NCBI GenBank assembly: GCA_963780395.1
Contig: CAWABY010000015.1
Coordinates: forward strand, 151,232 to 215,231
DNA length: 64,000 nucleotides
Origin: VGBV01 sp963780395
Lineage (GTDB): Bacteria > Actinomycetota > Thermoleophilia > Solirubrobacterales > 70-9
Direction of reading: 5' to 3'
Every line of letters begins with the position of its first letter. Positions within the stretch are counted from its first letter, which is position 1. The notes under the pieces were generated by a model that ran no database searches, was not told the origin of the DNA, and saw nothing but the letters and a program-made list of their open reading frames with translations. Below are positions 33,007-41,700 of the stretch, piece by piece. A program made the position numbers and the translations under genes.

Positions 33007-34032
33007 TCAGGCGATCACGGCCGGCTCGGCAGCGCCCAGGCCGGCCAGGTCGGCGACCCGGTCGCGGTGCTCGCGCGGGGAGCCCAGCATGCGGCCCGCG
33101 ACGCGGGAGCGCTTCAGCCAGAACTGCAGGTCGTGCTCCCAGGTGAAGCCGATGCCGCCGAAGACCTGCAGGGCGGATGCCGTCGTCTCCCAGGCTGCGT
33201 CGGCCGCGCGAGCGCTCGCCATCGCCGCGGCCATCGGCAGCGACTCGGGCTCGGCGTCCGCTGCCCAAGCCGCGTAGTAGACGAGAGAGCGGGACTCCTC
33301 GACTCCCAGCAGCATCCCCGCGCAGCGGTGCGAGACCGCCTGGTAGGAGCCGATCGCGCGGTCGAACTGCTTGCGCTCGCGCGCGTACTCCACGGCCATC
33401 TCCATCGCCCGCTGGCCGATTCCGACCAGCTCGGCGGCGATCGCGACCGCGAGCCGGTCGCGGCCGGCGTCGACGTCGCCGGGCATCGGCTCGCCGGCCG
33501 CTGCGGCGGCGGTCGCGTAGGAGCGGGTGGCGTCGATCGTCTCCACCGCCTCGAAGTCCAGCTCTACCGCGGGCGCCAGCAGCGCGCCATCACCGTCGAA
33601 GCTGACCGCCACGTCGGCGGTAGGCAGGTCGCAGTAGAGGCTGCTGCGGCCGTCGGGCCCGATACCGCCGAACGAGCCCGTCGCCTCGCCCGAGGCGAGC
33701 TTCGGCAGCCACTCGGCCCTCTGCTCATCCGAGCCAGCCGCCGAGATCACCAGCGCGGCGCCCGCGGTGCCCAGCAGCGGCGAGGGGGCGCATGAAAACC
33801 CGGACTCCTCCAGCAGTACGGCCAGCTCGATCAGGCCGAGCCCCTGGCCGCCGTCCCCCTCGTCGATCGCGATCCCCGCCCAGCCCAGGTCGGCGATCTC
33901 CTTCCACAGCGCGTCGTCGTATGAGCGCGACTCGGCCAGCTCGCGGACCTTCTCGGGCTTGAACTTGGCGCCGAGAAACTGCTTGGCTGTGCCCTTGATC
34001 TCGCTCTGCTCGTCGGAGAGGTCGAAGTTCAT
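33007..34032 (-). CDS. Acyl-CoA dehydrogenase, short subunit-type
   Basis: A 341-residue ACAD, shorter than the usual ~380. The N-terminal helical domain (MNFDLSDEQSEIK) and the C-terminal domain (ERKQFDRAIGSYQAVSHRCA, QVFGGIGFTWEHDLQFWLKR) are intact, but the middle beta-domain is reduced and the usual TEP...G(S/A)D FAD loop is not visible. In actinobacterial steroid and side-chain degradation such short ACADs pair with a full-length partner as alpha2beta2 enzymes, and a full-length ACAD is 19 bp upstream. The pairing is inferred from context. Confidence 0.85.
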   Translation of the reverse strand: MNFDLSDEQSEIKGTAKQFLGAKFKPEKVRELAESRSYDDALWKEIADLGWAGIAIDEGDGGQGLGLIELAVLLEESGFSCAPSPLLGTAGAALVISAAGSDEQRAEWLPKLASGEATGSFGGIGPDGRSSLYCDLPTADVAVSFDGDGALLAPAVELDFEAVETIDATRSYATAAAAAGEPMPGDVDAGRDRLAVAIAAELVGIGQRAMEMAVEYARERKQFDRAIGSYQAVSHRCAGMLLGVEESRSLVYYAAWAADAEPESLPMAAAMASARAADAAWETTASALQVFGGIGFTWEHDLQFWLKRSRVAGRMLGSPREHRDRVADLAGLGAAEPAVIA

Positions 34033-34051
34033 GTGACGTTCCCTCGTGTCC

Positions 34052-35200
34052 TTACCTCAGCTTCGGGAGCCCCAGCACGCGCTCGGCGATGATGTTCTGC
34101 AGCACCTCGGTGGTGCCGCCCTCGATCGAGTTGGCGCGGCTGCGCAGGAAGCGGTAGCTGGCGTCGGTGCCGACCGTGACCCCTTCTGGCCCGGCGACCT
34201 CGCTGGCCATCTCGGTCATCGCCTGGTTGTAAGTGGCCCACTGCCACTTGCCCAGCGAGCCCTCGGGGCCCGGGATGCCCGTCTTCATCGTCGCGGTCAG
34301 CGTGCGCAGCGCCCCCAGGCGCATCGCCTCGATCCCTATCTGGAACTCGGCGACGCGCTGGCGAATCAGCGGGTCGTCCTCGAGGCCGCGCTCCCGCACC
34401 AGCGCGATCAGCTCCTCGAGCGTCCGGCGCAGACCGACGACCGCGACGGCGCCCAGCCCCGCACGCTCGAACATCAGCGTCGTGATCGCCACCTGCCAGC
34501 CGCCCCCGACGTCGCCGACGACGTTCTCGTCGGGGATCTCGGCCTCCTCCATGAAGATCTCGTTGAACTCGGCCTCGCCGGTGATCTGGCGCAGCGGCCT
34601 CACCTCGACCCCGGGCTGGTCCATGTCGAGGATGAAATAGGTGATGCCCTTGTGCTTGGGGGCGTCGGGGTCGGTGCGCGCCAGCAACATGCAGTACTTC
34701 GCCTCATGCGCATAGGTGGTCCAGACCTTCTGGCCCGTCACCTTCCAGGCGCCATTCGACTTCACGGCGCGCGACTTGAGCGAGGCCAGGTCCGAGCCCG
34801 ACTCGGGCTCCGAGAACCCCTGGCACCAGATCTCCTCGCCGGAGAGGATCGGCTCGAGCCAGCGCTCCTTCTGCTCGTTCGTCCCGTGGGCGATGACCAC
34901 GGGTCCGCCCATCACTAGGCCAAGTACGTTTGCCGGCGCCGGCACCGACCCGCGCGCGAGCTCCTCGTTGAAGATCGCCTGCTCGATCAGCGTCGCGCCG
35001 CGACCGCCGAACTCCTCGGGCCACGAGATCCCGGCCCAGCCCGCCTCGTGCATCTTCTTCTGCCAGGCGCGACGGAACTCGAACTCGGCCGCGTCATCGC
35101 CCTCCGGCGCCGGGCCCGGGTGGTTGGCCTCGAGCCAGCCCCGCACCTCGTCGCGGAAGGTTGCCTCAGACTCGGTCAGCGACAGGTCCACGCCGCGCAC
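34052..35200 (-). CDS. Acyl-CoA dehydrogenase, full-length partner
   Basis: A 382-residue acyl-CoA dehydrogenase: WCQGFSEPESGSDLASLKSRA (FAD/substrate loop), GQKVWTTYAHEAKYC, TTLMFERAGLG with a Glu at the helix-G position used as base in several long-chain ACADs, and RSRANSIEGGTTEVLQNIIAERVLG at the C-terminus. With the short ACAD downstream it probably forms a heteromeric dehydrogenase for bulky or long acyl-CoA. GTG at 35200 or 35191. A near-palindromic TetR-type site lies just upstream. Confidence 0.88.
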   Translation of the reverse strand: MRGVDLSLTESEATFRDEVRGWLEANHPGPAPEGDDAAEFEFRRAWQKKMHEAGWAGISWPEEFGGRGATLIEQAIFNEELARGSVPAPANVLGLVMGGPVVIAHGTNEQKERWLEPILSGEEIWCQGFSEPESGSDLASLKSRAVKSNGAWKVTGQKVWTTYAHEAKYCMLLARTDPDAPKHKGITYFILDMDQPGVEVRPLRQITGEAEFNEIFMEEAEIPDENVVGDVGGGWQVAITTLMFERAGLGAVAVVGLRRTLEELIALVRERGLEDDPLIRQRVAEFQIGIEAMRLGALRTLTATMKTGIPGPEGSLGKWQWATYNQAMTEMASEVAGPEGVTVGTDASYRFLRSRANSIEGGTTEVLQNIIAERVLGLPKLR

Positions 35201-35213
35201 ACTAGCGCCTGGT

Positions 35214-35227
35214 TGACCGGCCAGTCA
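35214..35227. promoter_or_regulatory. Candidate TetR-type operator
   Basis: TGACCGGCCAGTCA, 14 bp before the GTG of the acyl-CoA dehydrogenase, is palindromic at 12 of 14 positions and is flanked by further near-symmetric bases. TetR-family repressors of fatty-acid or acyl-CoA genes often bind such GAC...GTC sites over the start region. No regulator gene is in the window. Confidence 0.35.
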
Positions 35228-35275
35228 GCCCGACTGAGGCGCTTCCGGCCCGCACCACTGCGAACCCCAAAGCGG

Positions 35276-36226
35276 CTACCTGTAGAGCGCCAGCAGCACG
35301 ATGACCGAGGCGACCCAGACGACCGCGGCTCCGATCATGCCCTTGTCCTCGAGCAGGATCGCGTCGGTCGAGCGGGTGTCCTTGCGGTCGTAGATCAGGT
35401 AGAGGTATCGGAAGATCCCGTAGGTGACCGCGGGCAGCGTGCCCAGCATCTTCGACCCGATCAGCGGCGAGTTGACGCAGTAGATCGCGTAGCTCATCAC
35501 CGTCGCCGCGGTCACCATCGCCACCATCTGGTCGAGGAAGGGGATCGAATAGTGCTCCAGCACGGGCCTGCTTTCGGTCCCCGAGTGAAGCTCCGACGTC
35601 GCCTCCTGCCGGCGCTTCGTGAAGCCCAGGAAGAGGGCGACCATGCCGGTGCAGAGCAGCAGATAGGCCGAGGCGTCGGCGTCGACGGCGACGGCGCCGG
35701 CAAGAACGCGCAGCACGAACAGCCCGGCGATCGTCATCACGTCGAGGATCACCTCGTGCTTGAGCACGTAGGAGTAGAGCGTGGTGCCGATCCCGTAGGC
35801 GAGCACGAGGCCTCCGACCTCGGGGCCCTCGAGCGCGGTCGCGCCGGCGAGGCCGACCACGGTCAGCGCGACGGCAAGCGTGATCGCGGTGCGGATGCTG
35901 AGCTCGCCGGCGGCGATCGGGCGGAAGCGCTTCGTGGGGTGCTGGCGGTCCTCGTCGAGGTCGTGCGCGTCGTTGATCAGGTATCCGGCCGAGGCGACGG
36001 CGCAGAAGGCCAGGAAAGTGACAGTCGCGGCGAGGATCGCATTGACCTCGTCGAACTGGCCCGAGAACAGCAGCCCAGCGAACACGAGCAGGTTCTTGAC
36101 CCACTCCTGCGGGCGCATGGCCACCAGCACGGCCTTGACCGGCCCGCGCCGTGGCTTCTTCGCCCCGCTCGCGACGATCGGATCCTCGCTCACCGCGGGC
36201 TTCTGCTCGAGAGTCGTGCCCTCCAT
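35276..36226 (-). CDS. UbiA-family prenyltransferase, decaprenyl-phosphate phosphoribosyltransferase type
   Basis: A 316-residue membrane protein with eight to nine helices. MRPQEWVKNLLVFAGLL and the Asp-rich YLINDAHDLDEDRQHPTKRFRP match DPPR synthases (Rv3806c-like), which put phosphoribose on decaprenyl phosphate on the way to decaprenyl-phospho-arabinose. The second polar loop is LYSYVLKHEVILDV. Other UbiA members make quinones or archaeal ether lipids, but the HPTKRFRPIAAG block favours DPPR synthase. It lies 30 bp downstream of the alkyl-DHAP synthase-like gene, on the same strand. Confidence 0.87.
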   Translation of the reverse strand: MEGTTLEQKPAVSEDPIVASGAKKPRRGPVKAVLVAMRPQEWVKNLLVFAGLLFSGQFDEVNAILAATVTFLAFCAVASAGYLINDAHDLDEDRQHPTKRFRPIAAGELSIRTAITLAVALTVVGLAGATALEGPEVGGLVLAYGIGTTLYSYVLKHEVILDVMTIAGLFVLRVLAGAVAVDADASAYLLLCTGMVALFLGFTKRRQEATSELHSGTESRPVLEHYSIPFLDQMVAMVTAATVMSYAIYCVNSPLIGSKMLGTLPAVTYGIFRYLYLIYDRKDTRSTDAILLEDKGMIGAAVVWVASVIVLLALYR

Positions 36227-36256
36227 GAGGAGCGCAAGGTTAGGGATCGCGGGTGC

Positions 36257-37966
36257 TCAGTCGCGCAGCGGGTCAACCAGCACCCCGGGGTTGAGAATCC
36301 CCCGGGGATCGAGCTCGGCCTTGGCCGCGCGCAGCGCGGCCGCGAACGGGGCCGGCCGCTGGCGGTCATACCAGGGGCGGTGGTCGCGGCCGACCGCGTG
36401 GTGGTGGGTGATCGTGCCCCCGAGGTCGTTGATCGTCTCCGACACCGCCGCCTTGACCTCGTCCCACTGGTCGACCTCGGAGCCGCGCCGGGCCTTGGCC
36501 AGCACCGTGTAGTACGGGGCGGGGCCGTCGGGATAGACGTGGGTGAAGCGGCAGCCGATGCGCGGCGCCCCCGGCCCCTCCGCGGGCCCCCCGCAGGCGG
36601 ACGCCACCGCCTTGCGGGCGGTCTCCATCACCTCGTCGTGGAAATCGGGGAAGCGGTCCCAAGTGATGGCGGTCTCGAAGGTGTCGGAGAGGACGCCGCA
36701 GGCGACCAGCGAGTCGCGCAAGTAGGGCGCGAAGAGGAAGGCGTGGCGCCAGGCGCCGACGGAGTCCCCGCCCGTCTCCGAGACGGCGGGGGCACCCCGC
36801 CGCGCCTCGGCGCCGGGGTCGTCGCGCTCCCGTCCCTCGTCCCCGGGACCCTTCGAGCGCACCTCGTCGGGCGCGCCGCCGTGCTCTCGAACCGACTCGA
36901 GCGCGAGCCGCATCCACTCGTCGACCGAATGGTGTGCGGACTCGAAGCCCAGCACCAGCAACGCCTTGCCGGGCGGCCCGGCACTCGTGATCGAGGATTC
37001 CACGGGGTCGAGCAGCCGGCAGTTGCTGGGATGGAGGCCCGACTGGGCCAGCGACCGCACCGCATCGGCGCCCGCCGAAAAGTCGTCGAAGGCGACGCCG
37101 CACGACGAGCGCCAGCGCGGGCGCTCCTGGACCCGCATCCAGGCGTCCACGATCACGCCGAGCGTCCCCTCCGAGCCCAGCAGCAGCCGGTCCGGGCTGG
37201 GCCCGGCGCCCGATCCCGGCAGCCGGAAGCTGCTCCACTCGTGCTCGCCCCCCGGGGTCACCGCTCGGACCGACTCGACCAGGTCGTCGATGTGCGTGTA
37301 GAGGGTGGCGAAGTGCCCGCCCGCGCGGGTGGCGATCCAGCCTCCCAGCGTCGAGTACTCGAAGGACTGCGGGAAGTGGCGCAGGGTGAGGCCGTGCTCG
37401 CGCAGCTGGTCCTCCAACGCAGGCCCCAGCACGCCCGCCTGGATGCGAGCCGCGCGCGAGACCGCATCCACCTCGAGCAGCCGGTTCATGCGCCCGAGGT
37501 CGACGCTGATCGACCCCTTGTAGTCGTCCCCGACGCGCGGCTCGACTCCGCCGACCACGCTGGTGCCGCCTCCGAACGGGATCGCCGCGGCCCGGGAGTC
37601 GGCGGCGAACGAGAGCACGAAGTCCACGTCCTCGACCGACTCGGGATAGGCGACCAGGTCCGGCGGGTTCTCGAACTGGCCCCGGAAGCCCCGGACCACG
37701 TCGCGGTAGGCCTTGCCGAGCGCATGGCTGACGCGGTCATACGGATCCGAGGAGAACATCTCGGAGAAGCGCTTCGGCGGCTTCAGCCGCGGCTCGGGTA
37801 GCTCGACCCGGTCAAGCGGCACCGGCTCCTCGATCTCGTCCACCTCGAAGCCGAGCCGCTCGGTGATCGCCTTCGCGGTGGCCTCGAGCGCGGCGCGATC
37901 GGGCTGCTGGTCCTCGTATCCCCAGCCCCAGTGCTTGCGCAGGCGGGCCTTGGTCGCCGTGCCCAT
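36257..37966 (-). CDS. FAD-linked oxidase, alkyldihydroxyacetonephosphate synthase-like
   Basis: A 569-residue PCMH-type flavoprotein of the AGPS/Rv3107c group. FAD-binding motifs are PFGGGTSVVGGVEP and GSEGTLGVIVDAW. The catalytic region carries WRHAFLFAPYLRD (the Arg that contacts substrate), APYYTVLAKAR (equivalent of the AGPS Tyr) and THHHAVGRDHRPWY, the triple-His signature. AGPS swaps the acyl group of acyl-DHAP for a fatty alcohol, making the ether bond. A ~25-residue charged insert (around 36790-36860) is unusual. The fatty acyl-CoA reductase two genes upstream could provide the alcohol. D-lactate-type oxidases are a less likely alternative. Confidence 0.85.
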   Translation of the reverse strand: MGTATKARLRKHWGWGYEDQQPDRAALEATAKAITERLGFEVDEIEEPVPLDRVELPEPRLKPPKRFSEMFSSDPYDRVSHALGKAYRDVVRGFRGQFENPPDLVAYPESVEDVDFVLSFAADSRAAAIPFGGGTSVVGGVEPRVGDDYKGSISVDLGRMNRLLEVDAVSRAARIQAGVLGPALEDQLREHGLTLRHFPQSFEYSTLGGWIATRAGGHFATLYTHIDDLVESVRAVTPGGEHEWSSFRLPGSGAGPSPDRLLLGSEGTLGVIVDAWMRVQERPRWRSSCGVAFDDFSAGADAVRSLAQSGLHPSNCRLLDPVESSITSAGPPGKALLVLGFESAHHSVDEWMRLALESVREHGGAPDEVRSKGPGDEGRERDDPGAEARRGAPAVSETGGDSVGAWRHAFLFAPYLRDSLVACGVLSDTFETAITWDRFPDFHDEVMETARKAVASACGGPAEGPGAPRIGCRFTHVYPDGPAPYYTVLAKARRGSEVDQWDEVKAAVSETINDLGGTITHHHAVGRDHRPWYDRQRPAPFAAALRAAKAELDPRGILNPGVLVDPLRD

Positions 37967-37985
37967 CGCCCGCGACCCTATCCGC

Positions 37986-39167
37986 TCAGAGCTTGCCCTT
38001 CTCGCAGGAGGCGCCGCTGTCGCGCCCCTGCCCGCCGGCGCAGCGGTCGCGCGCGCCCTTGCCGCCCACCAGCCGATCCTTGCCCAGTCCGCCGCAGATG
38101 CGGTCGTTGCCCGCCAGGCCCTTGATCCGGTCCTTGCCGGCGAAGCCCATGATCACGTCCGCTTTCTTCGTGCCCTTGATCTTGTCGGGGCCGTCGTCGC
38201 CGGTGATGGTGACGTCACGCCCGCCGCATCTGGCGATCCGCTGCCAGTCGGGGTTCGTGTCCTGGCCCACGAAGGCATTGCTGATGTCGGCGGCGGGCCC
38301 GCCCGCCGAGCTCATCGTGTAGATGTCGAAGTCGCCGTCGCCGAGGCTGGCGAACGCGATCTGCTTGCCGTCGGGCGAGAAGCTCGGCGAGCCGTTGCTG
38401 ACCGGGTTCGTCGGAGTCAGGTTGATGGGGCCTGTGCCGCCTGGGCTCACCGTCCAGACATCAAAATCGGCGCCGCCGCCCATATTGCTCCCGAAGGCGA
38501 TGCGGCCACCGTCGGGGGACCAGCTAGAGCCGCCCTCCGCGAAGCCGTTGTCCGTCACCGGCGTCACCGCGGAGCCGTCCAGGTTCATCGTGTAGAGGTC
38601 CACGTCGGGGCCCGAGCGGTCGCTTTCGAACAGGATCCTGCTGCCATCGGGCGAGAAGCTCGCGTCATCGTCCGTCCCGACGAATCCGGGCGTCAGGTTC
38701 CTCGCCCCGGAGCCGTCCGCGTTCATGATCCAGACGTCGAGGTAGCCGGCCGGGTCGCGGGTGCTGCCGAACACGATCGAGCGTCCGTCGGGCGAGAACG
38801 CCGGGTTCCAGTCGATCCCCGGGCCGCCGGCGGCGACGCTGTGCGCCCCGGTGCCGTCCGCGTTCATCACCCACACCTCGTAGTCGAGGGGAGCCGAGGA
38901 AACGCGCCGGCTGAAGGCGATGCGGCGGCCGTCGGGCGAGTAGGAGGGATCGAAGTTGGGCTCGGCGTCCGAGGTCGAGAGGTTGGCGGGCGCGGAGCCG
39001 TCCGGCGCGATAGTGATCACGTCACTGAGGGACGCCGTGCTGTGCCAGAAGAGGACGCGGCCGTTCTGGCCCGCGGGATAGGCGGCGCCGGCTGCGGGGA
39101 CGGTCGTCAGCAACCCAACGGCCGCCAGCGCCATCGACAGCGCGAATTTGGCTCCCAGCGGACTCAC
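37986..39167 (-). CDS. Secreted TolB-like beta-propeller with RTX-type repeats
   Basis: A 393-residue exported protein. The signal segment is ALSMALAAVGLLTTVPAAGAA. Five or six WD40-like PD40 repeats follow (YSPDGRRIAFSR, FSPDGRSIVFGS, FSPDGSRILFES, WSPDGGRIAFGS, FSPDGKQIAFAS), i.e. a six-bladed propeller. The C-terminus has calcium-binding nonapeptide-like repeats (GDDGPDKIKG, GFAGKDRIKG, GLAGNDRICG) and cysteines. It is probably a surface or extracellular scaffold; no enzyme residues are seen. GTG at 39167 overlaps a TGA that ends an upstream RTX-like fragment. Confidence 0.82.
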   Translation of the reverse strand: MSPLGAKFALSMALAAVGLLTTVPAAGAAYPAGQNGRVLFWHSTASLSDVITIAPDGSAPANLSTSDAEPNFDPSYSPDGRRIAFSRRVSSAPLDYEVWVMNADGTGAHSVAAGGPGIDWNPAFSPDGRSIVFGSTRDPAGYLDVWIMNADGSGARNLTPGFVGTDDDASFSPDGSRILFESDRSGPDVDLYTMNLDGSAVTPVTDNGFAEGGSSWSPDGGRIAFGSNMGGGADFDVWTVSPGGTGPINLTPTNPVSNGSPSFSPDGKQIAFASLGDGDFDIYTMSSAGGPAADISNAFVGQDTNPDWQRIARCGGRDVTITGDDGPDKIKGTKKADVIMGFAGKDRIKGLAGNDRICGGLGKDRLVGGKGARDRCAGGQGRDSGASCEKGKL

Positions 39168-39273
39168 GGCAGCTGCACGTCCTTCCCCTTGCCGCCGCTG
39201 ACCTTGTCCTTGCCGGCAGACGAGCCCCGCCCAGATCCTGCCTGCCCTCCCCGTGCTCATGGGCCCGAGCGTA

Positions 39274-41295
39274 CTACCAGTGCACCCCGCGCATCAGGTA
39301 GGCGAAGGCGACGCCCTCGGTCGATAGCTCCTCGTCCTTGCCGGCCTTGGCGCCGTCCTTCTTCTTGTCCACTCCCTTGGCCGCCTTCGACTCCGGGAAG
39401 AGCTTGTAGGCGGTGTTGAGGAGGGCGTCCGAGGCCTTCGGCGCGACCGTGTACAGCAGCTCGCCGAAGTTGCCGAGGCGTGTCGCGACCTTCTTCGGCT
39501 TGCGGATCATCGCGTCGCAGATCATGTCCGCCGCCTGCTCGGGCGTGATCGTCGGGAAGGCGTCATACATCTTGGTCGGCGCGATCATCGGCGTCCGCAC
39601 CAGCGGCATGTGGATCGTGGTGATGCTGACGTTGTCGTCCACCATCTCGCTGGCGGCGCAGCGCGACCAGGCGTCGAGCGCGGCCTTGGAGGCGACGTAG
39701 GCCGAGAAGCGCGGGGTGTTGGTCTGTACCCCGATCGAGCTCACGTTGATGATGTGCCCGCCCTTCTTGTGGCCCTTCGCGGTCTTGCGCATCGCGGGCA
39801 GCAGGCTCAGGATCAGCTTCAGGGAGCCGAAGTAGTTGAGCTGCATGGTTCGCTCGAAGTCGTGGAAGCGGTCGTATGAGAGCGCGATCGAGCGGCGGAT
39901 CGAGCGGCCGGCGTTGTTGACCAGGATGTCCACCTTGCCGTGCTCGGCAAGGACCTCCTCGGCCATGCGCTCGACGTCGTCGGTGTCCGAGAGGTCGGCG
40001 CGGTGGATGTGGGCCTCACCGCCGGCCTCCTCGATCTCGTTCTTGGTCTCCTCCAGCTTCTCGGGCGAGCGCGCGACCAGCAGCACCTTTGCGCCCGCCT
40101 CAGCCGCCTTGATCGCCGCCGCCTTGCCGATCCCCGAGGAGGCGCCCGTGATCATCACCGTCTTGCCGCCGATCGCTCCCGAGAGCGAGCGGTCCTTGAA
40201 CAGGTCGGGGTCGAGGTTGCGCTCCCAGTAGTCCCAGAGCCGGTCGGCGTAGCTCGGCAGCGGTGGCACGGTGATGTCGGTCCCCTCCAGGGCGGCCTGC
40301 GTGTTCGTCGAGTCGAAAGAGGTCGGGTAGTTGATGTAGACGAGCACCGAGCGGGGGATGCCTAGGTCGGCCAGCACCTGGTCGGAGATCCGTTTCACCG
40401 GGGGCAGCATCTGCACCCCCGAGCGCACCTGCTTGGGGACGACATCGAGCATCTTCGGATCGATCCGCATCACGGCCTCCGGGGCGTGGGCGGCCTTGGC
40501 GAACAGGTTGATGATCTGGCCCGCGCTGAGCGGGTTGGGGTCGGTCAGATGGAAGACCTTCCCGTCGAGCCCGTCCTGGTGGGCGATGTGGTCCATCGCC
40601 TTGGCGACGAAGTCCACCGGGACGATGTTGATCTCGCGCCCTTCGATGCCGATGCCCGGCACCCACGGCGGCAGCAGGTTGCGCGCGCGCTGCAGCAGCT
40701 TGAAGAAGTAGTAGGGGCCGTCGACCTTGTCCATCTCGCCGGTCTCGGAGTGGCCGACGACGATGCCGGGGCGGTAGATGCGCCACGGGACCTCGGCCTC
40801 CTCGCGGACCACGGCCTCGGACTCGTGCTTGGTCTGGAAGTAGGGGTGGTTCTCGACGTCATGGGCCTCGTCGAACATCTCCTCGGTGAAGGTGCCCTTG
40901 TAGAGGCCGGCGGCGGCGATCGAGCTGACCATGTGGAAGTGCTTGGCGTCGAGCGCCTCGGCGAGCCTGACCGCCTCTCGCGTGCCCTCGACGTTGGCGA
41001 CGCGCTGGGACTCGGCGTCGGCGGTCATGTCGTAGATCGCGGCCAGGTGGAAGAAGTGATCGACCTTGCCCTTGAGCTCGGAGATCTGCTCTTCGCAGCC
41101 GAGCTTCTCCTGGGAGAGATCCCCGACCACGGGCACGATCCGGTCCTCATCCGCCCCCCAGCGCGAGCGCAGCTCCTCCAGTCGCCCGCGCGAGCCCTCG
41201 CGCACGAGCACGTAGATCGTCCCTTCGCGGTCCAGCAACTGCTCGATCAGGTTGCGGCCGATGAAGCCGGTCCCTCCGGTGACGAAGTAGCTCAT
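39274..41295 (-). CDS. Two-domain alcohol-forming fatty acyl-CoA reductase
   Basis: A 673-residue fusion of two Rossmann domains. The N-terminal extended SDR/male-sterility domain (1-~370) has TGGTGFIGRNLIEQLL, FHLAAIYDM, MVSSIAAAGLYKG, the YFQTKHESE active-site Tyr/Lys and SETGEMDKVDGPYYFFK. The C-terminal classical SDR (~385-600) has TGASSGIGKAAA, NNAGRSIRRS, SYDRFHDFERTMQLNYFG and YVASK. The pattern matches the Marinobacter Maqu_2220 reductase (661 aa), which takes acyl-CoA to fatty alcohol in two NADPH steps. ATG at 41295 follows GAGGAGAGG. First gene of the lipid cluster; a 106-bp gap precedes the beta-propeller gene. Confidence 0.88.
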   Translation of the reverse strand: MSYFVTGGTGFIGRNLIEQLLDREGTIYVLVREGSRGRLEELRSRWGADEDRIVPVVGDLSQEKLGCEEQISELKGKVDHFFHLAAIYDMTADAESQRVANVEGTREAVRLAEALDAKHFHMVSSIAAAGLYKGTFTEEMFDEAHDVENHPYFQTKHESEAVVREEAEVPWRIYRPGIVVGHSETGEMDKVDGPYYFFKLLQRARNLLPPWVPGIGIEGREINIVPVDFVAKAMDHIAHQDGLDGKVFHLTDPNPLSAGQIINLFAKAAHAPEAVMRIDPKMLDVVPKQVRSGVQMLPPVKRISDQVLADLGIPRSVLVYINYPTSFDSTNTQAALEGTDITVPPLPSYADRLWDYWERNLDPDLFKDRSLSGAIGGKTVMITGASSGIGKAAAIKAAEAGAKVLLVARSPEKLEETKNEIEEAGGEAHIHRADLSDTDDVERMAEEVLAEHGKVDILVNNAGRSIRRSIALSYDRFHDFERTMQLNYFGSLKLILSLLPAMRKTAKGHKKGGHIINVSSIGVQTNTPRFSAYVASKAALDAWSRCAASEMVDDNVSITTIHMPLVRTPMIAPTKMYDAFPTITPEQAADMICDAMIRKPKKVATRLGNFGELLYTVAPKASDALLNTAYKLFPESKAAKGVDKKKDGAKAGKDEELSTEGVAFAYLMRGVHW

Positions 41296-41358
41296 CTCAC
41301 CTCTCCTCGAAGCAGATCTTCTCGATGACCAACGCCAGTCGGAATCTACACTTGTTGC

Positions 41359-41640
41359 GTGGCTCTCCACCTCGATCCGCACTCTCAACCCGACCCCGAG
41401 CGCGAGGACGAGCTGCGGGCGAACGGCGCCCGGATCGAGCTGCGGCCATCCGAGCGGGTCGCGCGCCTGGCGGTGCGTTCGCTCGCTTGCCCCAGCTGCG
41501 GGGTCCCCGTCGCGATCGCGGGCCCGGTCGGCTGGCGCGAGTCGATCGCGTGCGCCTACTGCGAGTCGGCCGCCCCGACGCGAGAGTACGTGCGGGAGCA
41601 CGGCTGGCCGCGGGTCGAGCTGATCGCACGGCTCGGCTGA
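41359..41640 (+). CDS. Small zinc-ribbon protein
   Basis: A 93-residue protein with two Cys pairs, ACPSCGVPV and ACAYCESAA, spaced 18 residues apart, as in a treble-clef or rubredoxin-like zinc ribbon. The rest is a charged N-terminus and a short C-terminal helix. GTG at 41359, divergent from the fatty acyl-CoA reductase by 63 bp. A role in protein-protein or nucleic-acid contact is possible; nothing more can be read. Confidence 0.65.
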   Translation: MALHLDPHSQPDPEREDELRANGARIELRPSERVARLAVRSLACPSCGVPVAIAGPVGWRESIACAYCESAAPTREYVREHGWPRVELIARLG

Positions 41641-41700
41641 CCGCACCGGGGGCCGGCGCCCAACCCACCATGCCCAACCTCATACAGTTGTAGGCAGGGA

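Noticed and set aside
35048..37801. A 917-codon open frame on the plus strand
   Set aside because: It lies antisense to the UbiA and alkyl-DHAP synthase-like genes, is full of Arg/His/Gln from codon bias, and shows no motif.
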